Positions 9,749-19,458 of a stretch of 64,000 bases of DNA are shown piece by piece; position 1 is the stretch's first letter; each line of letters opens with the position of its first letter. The position numbers and the translations under genes are program-made. The DNA comes from Pigmentiphaga kullae (GTDB taxonomy: Bacteria; Pseudomonadota; Gammaproteobacteria; Burkholderiales; Burkholderiaceae_B), in the NCBI RefSeq assembly GCF_004216695.1, contig NZ_SGXC01000002.1, forward strand, positions 1,736,001-1,800,000. Reading direction: 5' to 3'. Under the pieces are notes generated by a model, which did not search any database, was not told where the DNA came from, and worked only from the letters and a program-made list of their open reading frames with translations.

Positions 9749-10447
9749 TCAGGACGAATAATCCCGGGCGCCGAAGATGGCGGTGCCCACCCGGACGATG
9801 GACGCCCCGGCCGCCACCGCGGCCTCCAGGTCGTCCGACATGCCCATGGACAGGGTATCGAGCCCGAAGCCTTCCCGGTTCAGGTCGCGCATGAGCGCCG
9901 CCAGGCTGGCGAAGACCGCCTGCTGGCGGACGGGGTCCTGCTGGGGGGCGGGGATGCACATCAGGCCGCGCAGGCGCACGCGCGGCAGCGCGGCGATTTC
10001 CCGCGCCAGCCCGAGCGCTTCGGCGGGCGCCACGCCGCTCTTGGTGGGCTGGTCGTCGATGTTGACCTGCATGCACAGCTGGAGGTCGGCCATGCCGGGC
10101 GGCCGCAGGTCGGACAGGCGCTGGGCGATCTTCAGGCGATCGATGCTGTGGACCCAGTCGAAATGGGCTGCGACCAGGCGGGCCTTGTTGCTTTGCAGGG
10201 GGCCGATGAAATGCCATTCGGTGCCGGCCCGCAGATCGTCCAGCGCGGCCAGCTTGTCGACGGCCTCCTGGACGTAGCTTTCGCCGAAGGCCCGCTGCCC
10301 GGCCCCGTGGGCCTCGCGCACCGCCTGGGCGGAAAAGGTCTTGGACACCGCCAGCAGCGCCACCTCGCCCGGCGCGCGGCCGCAGGCCTGGGCGGCATGG
10401 TCGATGCGCCGGTGGACGGCGCGCAGGTTGTCGGCGATGAGCGACAT
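9749..10447 (-). CDS. yggS: YggS/PLPBP-family pyridoxal-phosphate homeostasis protein
   Basis: 232 residues forming one TIM barrel that binds PLP on Lys36 (LLAVSKTF), the same number as in E. coli. The family has no known catalysis; it controls PLP supply and affects amino- and keto-acid pools. HFIGPLQSNKA, GLMCIPAP and SMGMSDDLEAA are conserved family blocks. The start MSLIADNLR is chosen over a 13-codon extension. The ORF is 34 bp upstream of proC. Confidence 0.94.
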   Translation of the reverse strand: MSLIADNLRAVHRRIDHAAQACGRAPGEVALLAVSKTFSAQAVREAHGAGQRAFGESYVQEAVDKLAALDDLRAGTEWHFIGPLQSNKARLVAAHFDWVHSIDRLKIAQRLSDLRPPGMADLQLCMQVNIDDQPTKSGVAPAEALGLAREIAALPRVRLRGLMCIPAPQQDPVRQQAVFASLAALMRDLNREGFGLDTLSMGMSDDLEAAVAAGASIVRVGTAIFGARDYSS

Positions 10448-10504
10448 GGCTTCAGGGGAAAAGCGACGATTATATAGGCCGCCCACCCCGCCGAACCGTC
10501 CGCG

Positions 10505-11389
10505 CTAGCCCAGCAGCGTGGTCTGCACGAAGATGCCGGCGAACACCGAGAAACCGAACCAGGTATTGTGCAGGAAGGCGCGAAAGCACGCCGCGCGGTC
10601 GCGATGGCGGATCCACCACAGGTGGCGCACGGCGATGGCGGCGGCGCCCGCCAGCCCCGCCGCGTAGGCCCATCCGTAGTCCAGCATGGCGCCGACCACG
10701 CCCAGCAGCGCCAGGGTCGCCGCATAGCATACGCCCACGGCGGCCACGTCCCACTTGCCGAAGGTGACGGCGGAGGTGCGCAGGCCGAGTTTGAGGTCGT
10801 CGGGCCGGTCCACCATGGCGTACTCGGTGTCGTAGGCGATCGCCCAGAAGATGTTGGCCGCCAGCATGATCCAGCCTTCCAGCGGCACGGTCTCGAGCAC
10901 GGCCGCGTAGGCCATGGGGATGCCGAAGCCGAAGGCGATGCCCAGGTAGGCCTGGGGGATGGCGAAGAAACGCTTGAACTTGGGATAGGTGACGGACAGG
11001 AACACGGCCACCACGGACAGGGCCCAGACCAGGTGGTTCATGGGCAGGATCAGGAGCAGCGCCAGCAGCGTCAGCGCCAGCGTCACGCCCAGCGCCTCGC
11101 GGCCCGAGATCAGTCCCGACGTCAGCACCCGGTCGCGCGTGCGCTCGACGTGCAGGTCGACGTCGCGGTCGAAATAATCATTGATGCCGCAGCCGGCCGA
11201 GCGCATCAGCACCGTACCCATCACGAAGGCGAACACAAAATACAGCGACGGCCCGCCCTTGCTGGCGGCCCACAGGGCCCACAGCGTGGGCCAGACCAGC
11301 AGCAGGATGCCGATCGGCTTGTCCAGGCGCACCAGGCGCATGTACAGGCCCAGGCGGTGGGAAAGGGAGACGGGAAACGTAGGGTCCAT
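10505..11389 (-). CDS. ubiA: 4-hydroxybenzoate octaprenyltransferase
   Basis: 294-residue membrane prenyltransferase of ubiquinone synthesis. It attaches the polyprenyl chain to 4-hydroxybenzoate. Both aspartate-rich Mg-diphosphate motifs are present: NDYFDRDVD near residue 77 and [12 protein letters not shown] near residue 195. About eight or nine hydrophobic helices are visible. It ends 57 bp upstream of yggS on the same strand and may be cotranscribed with it. Confidence 0.96.
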   Translation of the reverse strand: MDPTFPVSLSHRLGLYMRLVRLDKPIGILLLVWPTLWALWAASKGGPSLYFVFAFVMGTVLMRSAGCGINDYFDRDVDLHVERTRDRVLTSGLISGREALGVTLALTLLALLLILPMNHLVWALSVVAVFLSVTYPKFKRFFAIPQAYLGIAFGFGIPMAYAAVLETVPLEGWIMLAANIFWAIAYDTEYAMVDRPDDLKLGLRTSAVTFGKWDVAAVGVCYAATLALLGVVGAMLDYGWAYAAGLAGAAAIAVRHLWWIRHRDRAACFRAFLHNTWFGFSVFAGIFVQTTLLG

Positions 11390-11449
11390 GGCGTTATGGT
11401 AACAGCGCCTCTCACAGGATCGGGTGATGCGTGCCCACCCTTCGATTCC

Positions 11450-11462
11450 TAGAATGCGCGCA
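11450..11462 (+). promoter_or_regulatory. possible leaderless promoter (-10 TAGAAT)
   Basis: TAGAAT at 11450-11455 is seven bases before the ATG at 11462, so the predicted transcript start coincides with the start codon. There is no convincing -35 and no ribosome site. Confidence 0.35.
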
Positions 11463-13336
11463 TGAGAAAACTCCTGCTCGCACCCGCGCTGCTATGCGCA
11501 GCCCTCGCCGGCTGCGCCACGACAGACCCGGCGGATACCGCCCGTTCGCCCGAAGCCATCGCGGCGGCCCAGGCCGCCTTCCAACAGATCCAATGGGGTT
11601 TTTTGCAGCCTTACATCGGCCACTTGTACGTCAATGACGACGGCGACCAGTTGCGGGTAGCGGCAGAACCGGACAAGAGAGCGCTGGCCATCAGCCTTTA
11701 CTCGGCCAACCGCCTGGTACATGCCAACTCGGTCCGGCTCCTGGTTCGCACCACGGCGACCCAGGACACCTACCATGTGCTGATCGAAAACTCCGGCATG
11801 TTCAGCGACGACGAGGCGACCATCCGCTTCGACCAGAGTGGCCGCATGCAGGTATTGAACGGCTCTCTCAACGATCTGCAATTGACCCTGACCGAGTCTG
11901 CCGCGCATTTTTCCTACGCGGCGTCGATCGGCCCGTTCAGCATGACGCCCAAGCCGCTGCGCCGCGACGTCTACACCCTGCCCGACGGCAGCACCGTTCC
12001 CGTCAGCCTCGATCCGGGCTCTCCCTACCAGCAGTTGCGCGCCGCCGGACCGTTCGGCATCTGGGAACACAGTGTGGGCCAGACCTTCGTCAGCCGCACC
12101 ATCCTGCTCAAGGTCGACAAAGACGAGGCAGGCAACCTGGTTCTCGAATTCAGGCTGCCCGACGGATCGAACCCCGGCCGGGAGGTCTTCCGCGCGCCCT
12201 CCAGGACGGACCCCAGGGCATTCCGCGTACTGAGCATGCCGAACCGGCCCGCGGGTTCCTTCGAAAGCAGGCAACTGACGCTGTCGGCGGACGACCGTCT
12301 GACCCACCGCTACACGGGAACGGAAAACATCTTTACCTACAACGGCGACTATCTCGACACCTACGTCAACCGCGGCAACTCCATCCGGATGATGGGACGA
12401 TCCCAGGACCCAGACGACGACGAGTATTCGACCTGGAACAATATCTACCTTCCCGTGACACGCGAACGCCTGGCCGCGGCCATGGAAAACCGGGAAAAGG
12501 ATCAGGTCGAGCGCGAACGCGCCCGGGAATATGCCCAGCGTCGCGCCGCCGAACGGGCGGCCGAATCACAGGCCACGATGAACGCGATCATGAGCGGCCT
12601 GGCCAGCGGCTTCCAACAGGCCAACCAGACCAACATGCGCATGGCGCAGCAATCGCAGGACTTCGAACGCAACCTGAACCAGAAGCTGCGGCAGATCGGG
12701 CAGCAGAAACAGCAGCGCGAGCGCGAAGCCGCCGAGCGCGCCGACCGGATCATGGCGGCGAACGCCGCGGCGGCGCAGGCCCGCGCGGCCTCGTCCCCGA
12801 CGTCCCCCGCCTCGTCCGCGCCGCAACGGACCGCGGCCGCGACGCCGGCGGCAAGCCCCCAGGAGGCCCGGCGTCTGCAAGAAGCCCAGCGCAAGCAGGA
12901 AGAACAGCGCAAGGCCGAGGAAGCCCGCGCCGCGGAACAGGCCAGGCTGGCCAAGGAAAAACAGCGCGAGGAAGAAACCCGCAGGAAGGCGGAGCTCGCC
13001 CGCCAGGAACAGGAACGCCGGACCCAGGCGCTGCTGGATCATCTCGCCGCCGAGCGGCGCGCCATACGCCTGCAGGCGGCCCAATGCCCCGCCAAGGGGG
13101 GACTGCCCTCGGTGATCGGCATCCGGCCCCGCGTGCAGCCCAAGGTCGCCAACTGCATCACGGTGCATTTCGAAGCCCGCTGCCCCGCCGACCGTCCCGG
13201 CACGGGAATGACCGGGTCGATCTGGGCCTACAACGGCATGGGCAATTGCACCGAAACCGGCGACCTGCCGCGCAAGCTGGCCTGCGACGTGCGGGAAGCG
13301 GTGGTCGAGGTCACGAACGTGACCACCTGCCAATAA
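11462..13336 (+). CDS. large lipoprotein with coiled-coil and cysteine-rich C-terminus, unknown function
   Basis: Unrecognised 624-residue protein. A lipobox (LAGC, Cys18) predicts lipidation. Residues about 30-330 look globular and beta-rich. Residues about 335-430 and 465-535 are charged coiled coil rich in Arg, Glu, Gln and Ala, separated by an Ala/Ser/Pro linker. The last 85 residues carry six cysteines, enough for three disulfides if periplasmic. No Shine-Dalgarno sequence is evident, and a -10-like TAGAAT at 11450-11455 would place the transcript start at the ATG. Monocistronic, convergent with the CoA ligase. Confidence 0.85.
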   Translation: MRKLLLAPALLCAALAGCATTDPADTARSPEAIAAAQAAFQQIQWGFLQPYIGHLYVNDDGDQLRVAAEPDKRALAISLYSANRLVHANSVRLLVRTTATQDTYHVLIENSGMFSDDEATIRFDQSGRMQVLNGSLNDLQLTLTESAAHFSYAASIGPFSMTPKPLRRDVYTLPDGSTVPVSLDPGSPYQQLRAAGPFGIWEHSVGQTFVSRTILLKVDKDEAGNLVLEFRLPDGSNPGREVFRAPSRTDPRAFRVLSMPNRPAGSFESRQLTLSADDRLTHRYTGTENIFTYNGDYLDTYVNRGNSIRMMGRSQDPDDDEYSTWNNIYLPVTRERLAAAMENREKDQVERERAREYAQRRAAERAAESQATMNAIMSGLASGFQQANQTNMRMAQQSQDFERNLNQKLRQIGQQKQQREREAAERADRIMAANAAAAQARAASSPTSPASSAPQRTAAATPAASPQEARRLQEAQRKQEEQRKAEEARAAEQARLAKEKQREEETRRKAELARQEQERRTQALLDHLAAERRAIRLQAAQCPAKGGLPSVIGIRPRVQPKVANCITVHFEARCPADRPGTGMTGSIWAYNGMGNCTETGDLPRKLACDVREAVVEVTNVTTCQ

Positions 13337-13342
13337 CAGCGG

Positions 13343-13362
13343 CGGGGCCCTGCCGGGCCCCG
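13343..13362. terminator. GC hairpin between convergent genes
   Basis: Perfect 8-bp stem CGGGGCCC/GGGCCCCG with loop TGCC, in the 33-bp gap between two converging stop codons. There is no T tract on either strand. Confidence 0.45.
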
Positions 13363-13369
13363 GACACCG

Positions 13370-15007
13370 CTAGTTCAGCCCGCGCAGCGCGAAGCGCTTG
13401 AGCTTGCCCGTTTCGGTACGGGGCAAGGCGTCGACGAAGCGGATGACGCGCGGGTACTTGTAGGGAGCGATGGTGCGCTTGACGTGCTCCTGCAGGGTCT
13501 TGGCCAGATCGTCTCCAGGCGCGAAGCCGGGGCGCGGCACGACGAAGGCGGTGACGACCTGGCCGCGCTCTTCGTCGGCGACGCCGATCACGCCGCATTC
13601 GGCCACGGCCTCGTGCTGGAGCAAGGCGCTTTCGACCTCGGGGCCGGCGATGTTGTAGCCGGCCGAGATGATCATGTCGTCGGTGCGGGCCTGGTAGTAC
13701 AGGTAGCCGTCCTCGTCCATCATGAAGGAATCGCCGGTCAGGTTCCAACCCTGGCGCACGGCGTTGGCCTGGCGGTCGTCGGCCAGGTATTTGCAGCCGG
13801 TGGGGCCGCGCACGGCCAGGCGGCCGACGGTGCGGGGCGGCAACGGCTGCATGGATTCGTCGACGATGCAGGCCTGGTAGCCGGGCACCACCTTGCCGAT
13901 GGCGCCGCGGCGCACGTCCTGGCCGGCGCTGGAGATGAAGATGTGGATCATCTCGGTGCTGCCGATCCCATCGGTCATCTCCACGCCGGTCGCCTGCTTC
14001 CAGCTCTGGCGCGTGGCGTCGGGCAGGGCCTCGCCGGCCGAGACGCAATGGCGCAGGCTGGAGATGTCGTAGCCCGGGGCCAGGGCCGCCATCTGGCGGT
14101 AGAAGGTGGGCGCGGTAAAGACGACGGTGGCGCGGGTGGCCTGGATGGTTTCCAGCAGCGAGGCCGGGGTCAGCTTCTCGGACAGCACGGTGGAGGCGCC
14201 GGCGCGCAGCGGGAAGCACAGCATGCCGCCCAGGCCGAAGGTGAACGCCAGGGGCGGCGTGCCGCAGAAGATGTCGTCGGGCGTGGCCTGCAATATCGAG
14301 CGCGGGAACAGGTCGCACATCGCCAGCACGTCGCGGTGGAAATGGATACAGCCCTTGGGACTGCCCGTGGTGCCGCTGGTGAAGGCGATCAGGCAGACGT
14401 CGTCGCCTGCCGTATCGCACGCCGGAAAGGACGAGGGCTTGGCGCGTGCCAGGGTTTCCAGCGATTCGGGGCCGTCGTCGTTGAAGTAGCGGGCCTGAGC
14501 CAGCGTGGGGCAATGGGTGGGGCCGGGCCGCATGCAGGCGTCGATCTCGTCGCGCAGGCGCGCGTCGCACAGCACCGCGCTGACCTGCGCCTTGTCGATG
14601 ACGGGCTTGAGTTCCACCGCGCGCAGCAGCGGCATGGTGGGCACCGCCACCAACCCGGCCTTGATCGTGGCCAGCAGGGCGACCGCCATGGCCGGGTTGT
14701 TCGGACCGCGCAGCAGGACGCGATTGCCGGGCACGAGCCCCATGTCCTCGATCAGGACATGGGCCAGGCGGTCCACCCTCTGCCGCAGTTCGAGATAGGT
14801 GATGGCGGACGGCTTGCCGTCGGTCACCGTCCAGAGGGCCGGACGCTGTCCGTGTCCCGCCGCCACCGCGCCGTCGACCAGCTCGGCCGCGCAATTGAAG
14901 CGGGCGGGATAGCGGACGGCGGGATGATCGAGCAGGAATGCCGGCCAGGCCTCGGGCGGCGGAAGATGATCGCGCGCAAAGGTATCGAGATGCCCCGAGC
15001 GTTCCAT
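13370..15007 (-). CDS. benzoate/2-aminobenzoate-type CoA ligase (AMP-forming)
   Basis: 545-residue acyl-adenylate-forming enzyme that activates a carboxylic acid to its CoA thioester with ATP. The P-loop is FTSGTTGSPKG, the adenine region is TDGIGSTEM, the ATP/hinge segment is TGDSFMMDEDGYLYY, and the C-terminal catalytic lysine lies in RTETGKLKR. The RGPNNPAMAVALLATIKAG and TDGIGSTEMIHIF context is most like benzoate or anthranilate CoA ligases. No pathway partners flank it, so the substrate is unproven. It has its own AT-rich promoter region at 15060-15110. Confidence 0.87.
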   Translation of the reverse strand: MERSGHLDTFARDHLPPPEAWPAFLLDHPAVRYPARFNCAAELVDGAVAAGHGQRPALWTVTDGKPSAITYLELRQRVDRLAHVLIEDMGLVPGNRVLLRGPNNPAMAVALLATIKAGLVAVPTMPLLRAVELKPVIDKAQVSAVLCDARLRDEIDACMRPGPTHCPTLAQARYFNDDGPESLETLARAKPSSFPACDTAGDDVCLIAFTSGTTGSPKGCIHFHRDVLAMCDLFPRSILQATPDDIFCGTPPLAFTFGLGGMLCFPLRAGASTVLSEKLTPASLLETIQATRATVVFTAPTFYRQMAALAPGYDISSLRHCVSAGEALPDATRQSWKQATGVEMTDGIGSTEMIHIFISSAGQDVRRGAIGKVVPGYQACIVDESMQPLPPRTVGRLAVRGPTGCKYLADDRQANAVRQGWNLTGDSFMMDEDGYLYYQARTDDMIISAGYNIAGPEVESALLQHEAVAECGVIGVADEERGQVVTAFVVPRPGFAPGDDLAKTLQEHVKRTIAPYKYPRVIRFVDALPRTETGKLKRFALRGLN

Positions 15008-15059
15008 GAGTGGTCTCCAGCGGTATGCGCGGCCTCGCGGCCGGGCAGTGATGGGTCGA

Positions 15060-15110
15060 AGATTAATTTAACTTAAAATTTTTAAACCTCAAATAATTTT
15101 CCGCATCCAG
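15060..15110 (-). promoter_or_regulatory. AT-rich promoter/operator region of the CoA ligase gene
   Basis: A short, almost GC-free block between the dps terminator and the ligase. It includes the palindrome TTTAACTTAAA (15067-15077) and adjoining TTTTTAAA/AAAATTTT runs. It is probably where the promoter and an unidentified regulator sit. Confidence 0.4.
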
Positions 15111-15127
15111 GCGGAGAAAAAACATAG

Positions 15128-15167
15128 AAAAAATCCCTGCATCGCGTCGCCCGCGAGGCAGGGATTT
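15128..15167 (-). terminator. intrinsic terminator of dps
   Basis: Stem AAATCCCTGC/GCAGGGATTT (15131-15140 with 15158-15167) with an inner TCGCG/CGCGA pair, followed on the minus strand by a T run. It lies about 40 bp after the dps stop. Confidence 0.85.
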
Positions 15168-15206
15168 CCATGACACGGCGCCAGGGACGGCGCCCGGGCC
15201 TCGGGG

Positions 15207-15743
15207 TTATTGCAGCAGGCTGCGCAGCATCCAGGCGGTCTTCTCGTGGAATTCCAGGCGCTGGGTCAGCAGGTCGGCGGTCGGCTCGTCGCTGGCGGCG
15301 TCGGCCACCTTGAGGATGTTGCGGGCGGTCTTGGCCACCGCCTCGTGCCCCACCACCAGCTGGCGCACCATTTCCAGCGCCTCGGGCACGTCGGTCGGTT
15401 CGCTGATCGTGGTGAGCTTGGCGAATTCGCGGTAGGTGCCCGGCGCGACGTGTCCCAGCGCGCGGATGCGCTCGGCCACGTCGTCGATGGAGTTCCACAG
15501 GTCGGTGTACTGGGTCATGAACATGGCATGCAGGGTGTTGAACATCGGCCCCGTCACGTTCCAGTGGAAGTTGTGCGTCATCAGGTAGAGCGTATAGGTA
15601 TCGGCCAGCAGCTTGGACAAGCCCCCGGCCACCGCGGCGCGGTCCTTGTCCGAGATGCCGATGTCGATGCGCAGCGCACCGGCGGCCGAGCGGGCCGCGC
15701 CACCATTGCTTGCGGGTTTCTTGGCAGTTGCTTTCTTCACCAT
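15207..15743 (-). CDS. dps: Dps-family ferritin-like DNA-protection protein
   Basis: 178 residues. It forms a dodecamer that oxidises Fe(II) with peroxide and shields DNA. Ferroxidase residues are visible: the His in NFHWNVTG and the Asp/Glu in [13 protein letters not shown]. The Lys/Ala-rich N-terminal tail (about 1-25) could contact DNA. AAGGAG lies just before the ATG. The gene sits 82 bp downstream of oxyR on the same strand, which fits OxyR control, though a clear OxyR box was not identified. Confidence 0.93.
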   Translation of the reverse strand: MVKKATAKKPASNGGAARSAAGALRIDIGISDKDRAAVAGGLSKLLADTYTLYLMTHNFHWNVTGPMFNTLHAMFMTQYTDLWNSIDDVAERIRALGHVAPGTYREFAKLTTISEPTDVPEALEMVRQLVVGHEAVAKTARNILKVADAASDEPTADLLTQRLEFHEKTAWMLRSLLQ

Positions 15744-15825
15744 AGCTGACTCCTTGTCAAAGTCGAAACCGACGTCACAGGATACTAGATTGGGATGAAT
15801 CGCGACATGACAAGCGCCGCGCGCC

Positions 15826-16770
15826 TCAGGCCGTCTGCGCGCTGGCCTCCAGCATGGTCACGCCGTTCAGCCGGCAGTCGTGGATGGCGGCGATCAGGGT
15901 GTCGATGGCGGCCGTGCGCGGGAAGCTCTTGCGCCATGCCAGCACCACGCGCCGGTCGGGAACCGGCGCCTCGAAGGGGATGTAGCGCAGCAGGTCGCGA
16001 TCGTCGGGCTGGGCCGGGATCGACGACATGGGCAGCACCGTGATGCCTATGCCCGATGCCACCATGTGGCGGATGGTCTCCAGCGACGACCCTTCGAAGG
16101 TCCGCTGGATGCCTTCGGTCGTCGCCGAAAAGCGCGACAGCTCCGGGCACACCTCCAGCACCTGGTCGCGGAAGCAATGGCCGGTGCCCAGCAGCAGCAT
16201 GGTCTCGCTCTTGAGCTCCTCGGCCTTGACGTGGCTGCGGCTGGCCAGCGGATGGCCCTTGGGCACCGCCACCACGAAGGGTTCGTCGTACAGCGGCTGG
16301 ATCGTCAGCCCGGCGTCGGGCAGCGGCAGGGCCATGATGGCGCAATCGATCTCGCCCTGGCGCAGCAGCTCCAGCAGCCGCGTGGTGAAGTATTCCTGCA
16401 GCAGCAGCGGCATCTGCGGCGCGCTCTCGATCAGGCGCGGCACCAGTTGCGGCAGCAGGTAGGGACCGATGGTGTAGATGACGCCCACCCGCAGCGCGCC
16501 GGACAAGGGATCGTGCCCCTGCTTGGCGATCTCCTTCAGGTTGGCGCTTTCCTCCAGCACCTTCTGGGCCTGGGCCACGATGCGCTCGCCGATGGGCGTC
16601 ACGCCCACCTCGGTGCCGCCCCGCTCGAACAGCGTCACGCCCAGTTCGTCCTCCAGCTTGCGGATGGCCACCGAAAGCGTGGGCTGGCTGACGAAACAGG
16701 CTTCGGCGGCACGGCCGAAATGCCGCTCCCGCGCCACCGCCACGATGTACTTCAGTTCAGTCAGGGTCAT
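15826..16770 (-). CDS. oxyR: hydrogen peroxide-sensing LysR regulator OxyR
   Basis: 314-residue redox-switch regulator. An N-terminal LysR helix-turn-helix (about 1-60) is followed by the sensor domain. Counting gives Cys199 and Cys208 in [16 protein letters not shown], the exact positions and spacing of the E. coli OxyR disulfide switch. Its start is 13 bp from the recG stop, so recG and oxyR are likely cotranscribed. The downstream dps is the obvious local target. Confidence 0.97.
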   Translation of the reverse strand: MTLTELKYIVAVARERHFGRAAEACFVSQPTLSVAIRKLEDELGVTLFERGGTEVGVTPIGERIVAQAQKVLEESANLKEIAKQGHDPLSGALRVGVIYTIGPYLLPQLVPRLIESAPQMPLLLQEYFTTRLLELLRQGEIDCAIMALPLPDAGLTIQPLYDEPFVVAVPKGHPLASRSHVKAEELKSETMLLLGTGHCFRDQVLEVCPELSRFSATTEGIQRTFEGSSLETIRHMVASGIGITVLPMSSIPAQPDDRDLLRYIPFEAPVPDRRVVLAWRKSFPRTAAIDTLIAAIHDCRLNGVTMLEASAQTA

Positions 16771-16783
16771 CTCTCGCCTCTTT

Positions 16784-18847
16784 TCAAGCCTTGAGGAAAT
16801 CTTCGCGCCCGCGCATCCATCGCGCCAGGTGGGCGGACACCACGTCCTGCGCGCGCGCCTGCAACTCGGCGGCGGCTTCGTGCGCCTGCTCGGCGATCTC
16901 CAGGTCGGCGTCCAGGTCGGCGAACCGCATCAGCGCCAGGCCCGATTGCCGCACGCCCAGGAACTCGCCGGGCCCGCGCAGTTCGAGGTCGCGCCGCGCG
17001 ATCTCGAAGCCGTCGGTGGTTTCATGCATGGTGCGCAGCCGCGCCTTGGCCACCTGCGACAGCGGCGCCTGGTACAGCAGCACGCACACCGACTCGGCCG
17101 CGCCCCGCCCTACCCGGCCGCGCAACTGGTGCAGCTGCGCCAGGCCGAAGCGTTCGGCGTGCTCGATCACCATCAGCGAGGCGTTGGGCACGTCGACGCC
17201 GACCTCGATCACGGTGGTGGCCACCAGCAGGTCGAGATCGCCATCCTTGAAGGCCTGCATGACCGCCGCCTTCTCGGCGGTCGGCAGCCGGCCGTGCACC
17301 AGTCCCACGCGCAGTTCCGGCAATGCCTGCCGCAGCGTCTCGAAGGTGTCGACGGCGGTCTGCAGCTCCAGCGTCTCGCTTTCCTCGACCAGCGGGCACA
17401 CCCAATACACCTGGCGGCCCGAGCGGGCGGCGTCGTGGATGCGCGCCACCACCTCGTCGCGGCGCGTGTCCGACAGCAGCTTGGTGATGACCGGCACCCG
17501 GCCCGGCGGCAACTCGTCGATGACCGAAACGTCCAGGTCGGCGAAGAAGGTCATCGCCAGCGTGCGCGGGATGGGCGTGGCCGACATCATCAACTGGTGG
17601 GGAAAGACCTCGTCCTCGCCGCCCTTGTTGCGCAGGGCCAGCCGCTGGCCCACGCCGAAGCGGTGCTGTTCGTCGACGATGGACAGGCCCAGCCGCGCGA
17701 ACTGCACGTGCTGCTGGATCAGGGCCTGCGTGCCCACCGCCAGCGGCGCCTCGCCGCTTTCTATCAGCGCGGCCGCCTCGCGCCGGCCCTTGGGCGTCAG
17801 GCTGCCGGTCAGCCAGGCCACCTTCACGCCCAGCGGCTCGAGCCAGCCCACCAGCTTGCGGAAATGCTGTTCGGCCAGGATCTCGGTGGGCGCCATCAGC
17901 GCCGCCTGGTAGCCGTTGTCGATGGCCTGCGCGGCGGCCAGCGCCGCCACCACCGTCTTGCCGCTGCCCACGTCGCCTTGCAGCAGCCGCTGCATGGGGT
18001 GCGGCCGGGTCAGGTCGGCGGCGATCTCGTCGCGCACCCGCTGCTGGGCGCCGGTCAACTCGAACGGCAGCGCGCGCAGCAGCCGCGCCACCAGTCCATC
18101 CGCCGCGGTCGAACGCGCCAGCGGCGGCGCCCGCTTGTCCAGCCGGGCGGCGCGCGCCCGCGCCAGCGACAACTGCTGGGCCAGCAGCTCATCGAACTTG
18201 ATACGCAGCCAGGCCGGATGCGCGCGATCGACCAGGGGCTGCGTGGCCACGTCGGGCGGCGGCGCATGCAGCAGGCGCACAGCCTCGCCGAAGGGCATCA
18301 GGCCATAGCGCTGCAGCAGCGCCTCCGGCAGCGTGTCGCGCAGGTCCGCCCGCTCCAGCGCCGCGGCGATGGCCTTGCGCAGCGTGGCCTGGGGCAGCCC
18401 CTCGGTGGTGGGATAGACCGGCGTCAGGCGGTCGGGCAGCGGCGTATCCCCATCGGCGACCGTGGTGCGCGGATGCACCATTTCCATGCCGAAGAAACCG
18501 CCGCGCGCCTCGCCCCGCGCGCGGATGCGGCGCCCCACCGCCAGTTGTTTCTGCTGGCTGGGATAGAAATTCAGGTAGCGCAGCGTGAGTTCGCCGGTGT
18601 CGTCCTCGATCGCGGCCACCAGTTGGCGCCGCGGGCGGTAGGCGACCTCGCAGCGCGTCACCACGCCCTCGACCTGCGCCCACATGCCCGGCAGCAGCCG
18701 CTTGATGGGCGTCAGCTGCGTCTCGTCCTCGTAGCGGATGGGCAGGTGCAGGACAAAGTCGTCCGCGATGCGCAGCCCGAGCTTGCGCATCTTGCGCTGC
18801 TGCGGCGTCAGCTCGCTTTCGTCCTGGGCGGCGGGGCGCGCGCTCAT
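16784..18847 (-). CDS. recG: ATP-dependent DNA helicase RecG
   Basis: 687-residue branch-migrating helicase for stalled forks and Holliday junctions. An N-terminal wedge OB-fold (about 50-150) precedes the helicase core. It has Walker A GDVGSGKTVVA, motif II DEQHRFGVGQR, motif III MSATPIPRTLAMT and motif VI QLRGRVGRG. The end matches full-length family members. Upstream ridA ends 11 bp away on the same strand, and oxyR follows. Confidence 0.97.
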   Translation of the reverse strand: MSARPAAQDESELTPQQRKMRKLGLRIADDFVLHLPIRYEDETQLTPIKRLLPGMWAQVEGVVTRCEVAYRPRRQLVAAIEDDTGELTLRYLNFYPSQQKQLAVGRRIRARGEARGGFFGMEMVHPRTTVADGDTPLPDRLTPVYPTTEGLPQATLRKAIAAALERADLRDTLPEALLQRYGLMPFGEAVRLLHAPPPDVATQPLVDRAHPAWLRIKFDELLAQQLSLARARAARLDKRAPPLARSTAADGLVARLLRALPFELTGAQQRVRDEIAADLTRPHPMQRLLQGDVGSGKTVVAALAAAQAIDNGYQAALMAPTEILAEQHFRKLVGWLEPLGVKVAWLTGSLTPKGRREAAALIESGEAPLAVGTQALIQQHVQFARLGLSIVDEQHRFGVGQRLALRNKGGEDEVFPHQLMMSATPIPRTLAMTFFADLDVSVIDELPPGRVPVITKLLSDTRRDEVVARIHDAARSGRQVYWVCPLVEESETLELQTAVDTFETLRQALPELRVGLVHGRLPTAEKAAVMQAFKDGDLDLLVATTVIEVGVDVPNASLMVIEHAERFGLAQLHQLRGRVGRGAAESVCVLLYQAPLSQVAKARLRTMHETTDGFEIARRDLELRGPGEFLGVRQSGLALMRFADLDADLEIAEQAHEAAAELQARAQDVVSAHLARWMRGREDFLKA

Positions 18848-18858
18848 GTCGGCCGGGA

Positions 18859-19248
18859 TCAGATGACCAGGATCGCCTCGACCTCGAACTCGGCGCCCTT
18901 GGGCAGGGCGGCCACGCCCACCGTGGAGCGGGCGGGGAAAGGCTGGGGAATCAACTGCGCCATGATGTCGTTGGCCGTGCCGAACTTGGACAGGTCGGTC
19001 AGGAACAGGGTCAGCTTGACGACCTGGTCCAGCGTGCCGCCCGCCTGGCGCACCACCGCTTCCATGTTGGCGAAGGCCTGGCGCACCTGGGCCTCGAAAC
19101 TGCCCGTCTCCAGTTGGCCGGTCGCGGGAATCAGTCCGATCTGGCCCGACAGATAGACGGTCTTGCCTGAAGCGGGCACGGCCACGGCCTGGGAATACGG
19201 GCCGACGGCCGCCGGCGCGGCGTCGGTGTGGATGATCTGCTTGCTCAT
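18859..19248 (-). CDS. ridA: RidA-family enamine/imine deaminase
   Basis: 129 residues, the usual RidA size. It hydrolyses reactive 2-aminoacrylate and related enamines to keto acids and ammonia. Signature VYLSGQIGLIPATG lies near residue 35; the substrate-binding Arg (PFPARSTVGV) and Glu (EFEVEAILVI) are present. The start at MSKQIIHT is preferred over a 16-codon extension. It probably heads the ridA-recG-oxyR transcript. Confidence 0.94.
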   Translation of the reverse strand: MSKQIIHTDAAPAAVGPYSQAVAVPASGKTVYLSGQIGLIPATGQLETGSFEAQVRQAFANMEAVVRQAGGTLDQVVKLTLFLTDLSKFGTANDIMAQLIPQPFPARSTVGVAALPKGAEFEVEAILVI

Positions 19249-19458
19249 GCTTGCCTCGAGGAATGGGGAAATCCGCGCCCGTGGGCGTCTATGCATAAAG
19301 CTATCAGAAATTCGTTTGCCATAGTGCCGACCCCGCCACGGGGTAACAATTTCCCTGTTGCTAGAATGGCCTTCAAAGCGCGATTCCTTCCAAAAGCGTA
19401 CGCTGCGCGCCGCGCGATCAAGAAGCCACCCGACACCAGGCAGCAGGAACCCCTTCGT

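Noticed and set aside
15744-15825. OxyR-binding site between oxyR and dps
   Set aside because: Control is plausible from gene context, but no stretch convincingly matches the spaced ATAG/CTAT elements.
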